64,000 nt of DNA from Bifidobacterium pullorum subsp. gallinarum. GTDB lineage: Bacteria; Actinomycetota; Actinomycetes; Actinomycetales; Bifidobacteriaceae. The DNA is taken from NCBI RefSeq assembly GCF_000741215.1, contig NZ_JGYX01000001.1, positions 186,001 through 250,000 of the forward strand, read 5' to 3'. Under the pieces are notes generated by a model. It searched no databases and was not told the origin of the DNA. It saw only the letters and a list, made by a program, of their open reading frames with translations. Below, one piece after another: positions 63,109 through 64,000 of this stretch; within the stretch, counting starts at the first letter, position 1, and the number at the start of each line of letters is the position of its first letter. The translations under genes were made by a program, and so were the position numbers.

Positions 63109-63996
63109 TCACACCTCCCCCAGCGAGGATTGCCCGACGTTGGTCAGGCGGATGATGTCGTCGATCGACGCGGGCTCGACCACGATCTGGTCCGCGGGGA
63201 AGATCGGCAGGTTCTCGCTGCGCACCAGCGCGTCGAAACCGGTGGAGTAGTGGTGCACGCCGACGCACGCCTTGGCGGGCAGCCGGTCGAGCAGGTCGAG
63301 GCCGGCCTTGACGATGCGGAACGAGTCCTCGAACTCGTCCTTGGGACCGGTGAAATACAGTTCGCCGCGGGTGATGTAGGTGATGAAGTCGGCGGCGCGT
63401 TCCAGGTCGGCGGTGATATGCGTCGAGAACAGGATGCTGCGCTCGCCGTCCTCGATGGTGGCGGCGAGGATGTCCATCAGCTCGTCGCGGGCGAGCACGT
63501 CCAGGCCGCTGGTCGGTTCGTCCAGGATCAGCAGACGGGCGTCGTGGCTCAGCGCCACGGCCAGCATGAGCTTCATCTGCATGCCGCGGGAGAGCTCCTT
63601 GACCTTCTTGCCGCGGTCCAGGCCGAATCGCCTGAGGTGGCCGTCGAAGGCCTCATGCCGCCAGGTGCGGTACATGCCGCGCATGACGCGTTCGACCTTG
63701 TCGACGCTCCAGGTGTCCACGAAGTAGCTGGTGTCGAAGACCACGCCGAGCTGCTCCTTGACGGCCTCCTCGTCGGCGATCGCGTCCAGACCCAGGACCT
63801 GGATCTGGCCGGCGTCGCGGCGGATCATGTTGAGGATCAGCTTGATGAGCGTGGACTTGCCGGCGCCGTTCGGGCCGATCAGGCCCATGATGTAGCCGGC
63901 GGGCAGGTCGAAGGTGACGTCTTCCAGCGTGAAGCCGGAATCGTAGTGTTTGGTCGCGCCCGTGACGGACAGCGCCATCGGTGGTGTGGTGGTCAT
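63109..63996 (-). CDS. ABC transporter ATP-binding protein
   Basis: The 295-residue ATPase has Walker A GPNGAGKSTLIK, signature LSRGMQMKLMLAV, Walker B LLILDEPTSGLD and H-loop STHITADLERA. It is a homologue of the ATPase at 41196-42092. Start 63996 is nearly at the window end; a GntR regulator may lie beyond, as in the other operon, but that is not visible. Followed by two permease genes. Confidence 0.94.
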   Translation of the reverse strand: MTTTPPMALSVTGATKHYDSGFTLEDVTFDLPAGYIMGLIGPNGAGKSTLIKLILNMIRRDAGQIQVLGLDAIADEEAVKEQLGVVFDTSYFVDTWSVDKVERVMRGMYRTWRHEAFDGHLRRFGLDRGKKVKELSRGMQMKLMLAVALSHDARLLILDEPTSGLDVLARDELMDILAATIEDGERSILFSTHITADLERAADFITYITRGELYFTGPKDEFEDSFRIVKAGLDLLDRLPAKACVGVHHYSTGFDALVRSENLPIFPADQIVVEPASIDDIIRLTNVGQSSLGEV

Positions 63997-64000
63997 GACT

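Overview
The window looks like one contiguous piece of a Bifidobacterium chromosome. The DNA is GC-rich with strongly GC-biased third codon positions. Genus-typical signs include a fused trpC-trpB gene, two FadD-type acyl-CoA synthetases, a partial-TCA isocitrate dehydrogenase, and the actinobacterial block of a CDP-alcohol phosphotransferase, two DUF881 proteins, Sbp, a GarA-like FHA protein and a MerR regulator. I cannot name the species. About 66 protein genes, five tRNA genes and many hairpin terminators account for almost all of the sequence. No gap between genes exceeds 300 bp. I saw no CRISPR array, rRNA operon, prophage or intact insertion sequence.

Layout, 1-20 kb (almost all minus strand): MerR (cut by the window edge), garA, DUF881, sbp, DUF881, CDP-alcohol phosphotransferase, hisG, hisE, rpe, lgt, trpA, trpCB, hisI, hisF, rlmN, cdsA, frr, pyrH, a PH-domain protein, tsf, rpsB, def and a long acyl-CoA synthetase. 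Histidine and tryptophan genes interleave here with envelope-lipid genes (lgt, cdsA, CDP-alcohol phosphotransferase) and translation genes (rpsB, tsf, frr, def).

20-43 kb: an Rv3235-like protein; divergent guaB3 and icd; an orphan sugar-binding-type lipoprotein; a second acyl-CoA synthetase; an M23 peptidase; and a flavodoxin gene bracketed by two near-identical tRNA-Asn cassettes. Then comes a minus-strand run whose transcription order is leuS, comEA, comEC, holA, tsaE, tsaB, rimI, tsaD. It combines DNA uptake, replication and the tRNA t6A modification set. After it lie corA, a deoxyinosine/uracil-type DNA glycosylase and a GntR-ABC operon with a clear operator.

43-64 kb: an uncharacterised protein, an S10 peptidase divergent from a LURP-one protein across a long inverted repeat, a PNPOx-like protein, a VanZ-RDD fusion, a MagIII-like glycosylase, a GNAT enzyme, and a small accessory island (XRE regulator, membrane protein, hicAB) around one operator. 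Next are tandem tRNA-Ala genes, a Ser/Thr/Gly/Asp-rich membrane protein and a DUF1287 protein. The window closes with a housekeeping run (proA, unknown protein, nadD, prs, tRNA-Gln, glmU, rsfS, phosphatase), thrC followed by a 120-bp near-palindrome, and an ABC exporter.

Most genes are ordinary and well conserved. The signals most worth following are non-coding: the duplicated tRNA-Asn cassette, a shared upstream element at comEA and the M23 gene, the S10/LURP divergent inverted repeat, the thrC 3' palindrome and the hicAB/XRE control region. Among proteins, the GarA block, the Cys-less GuaB3, the TrpCB fusion and several family-less proteins stand out.
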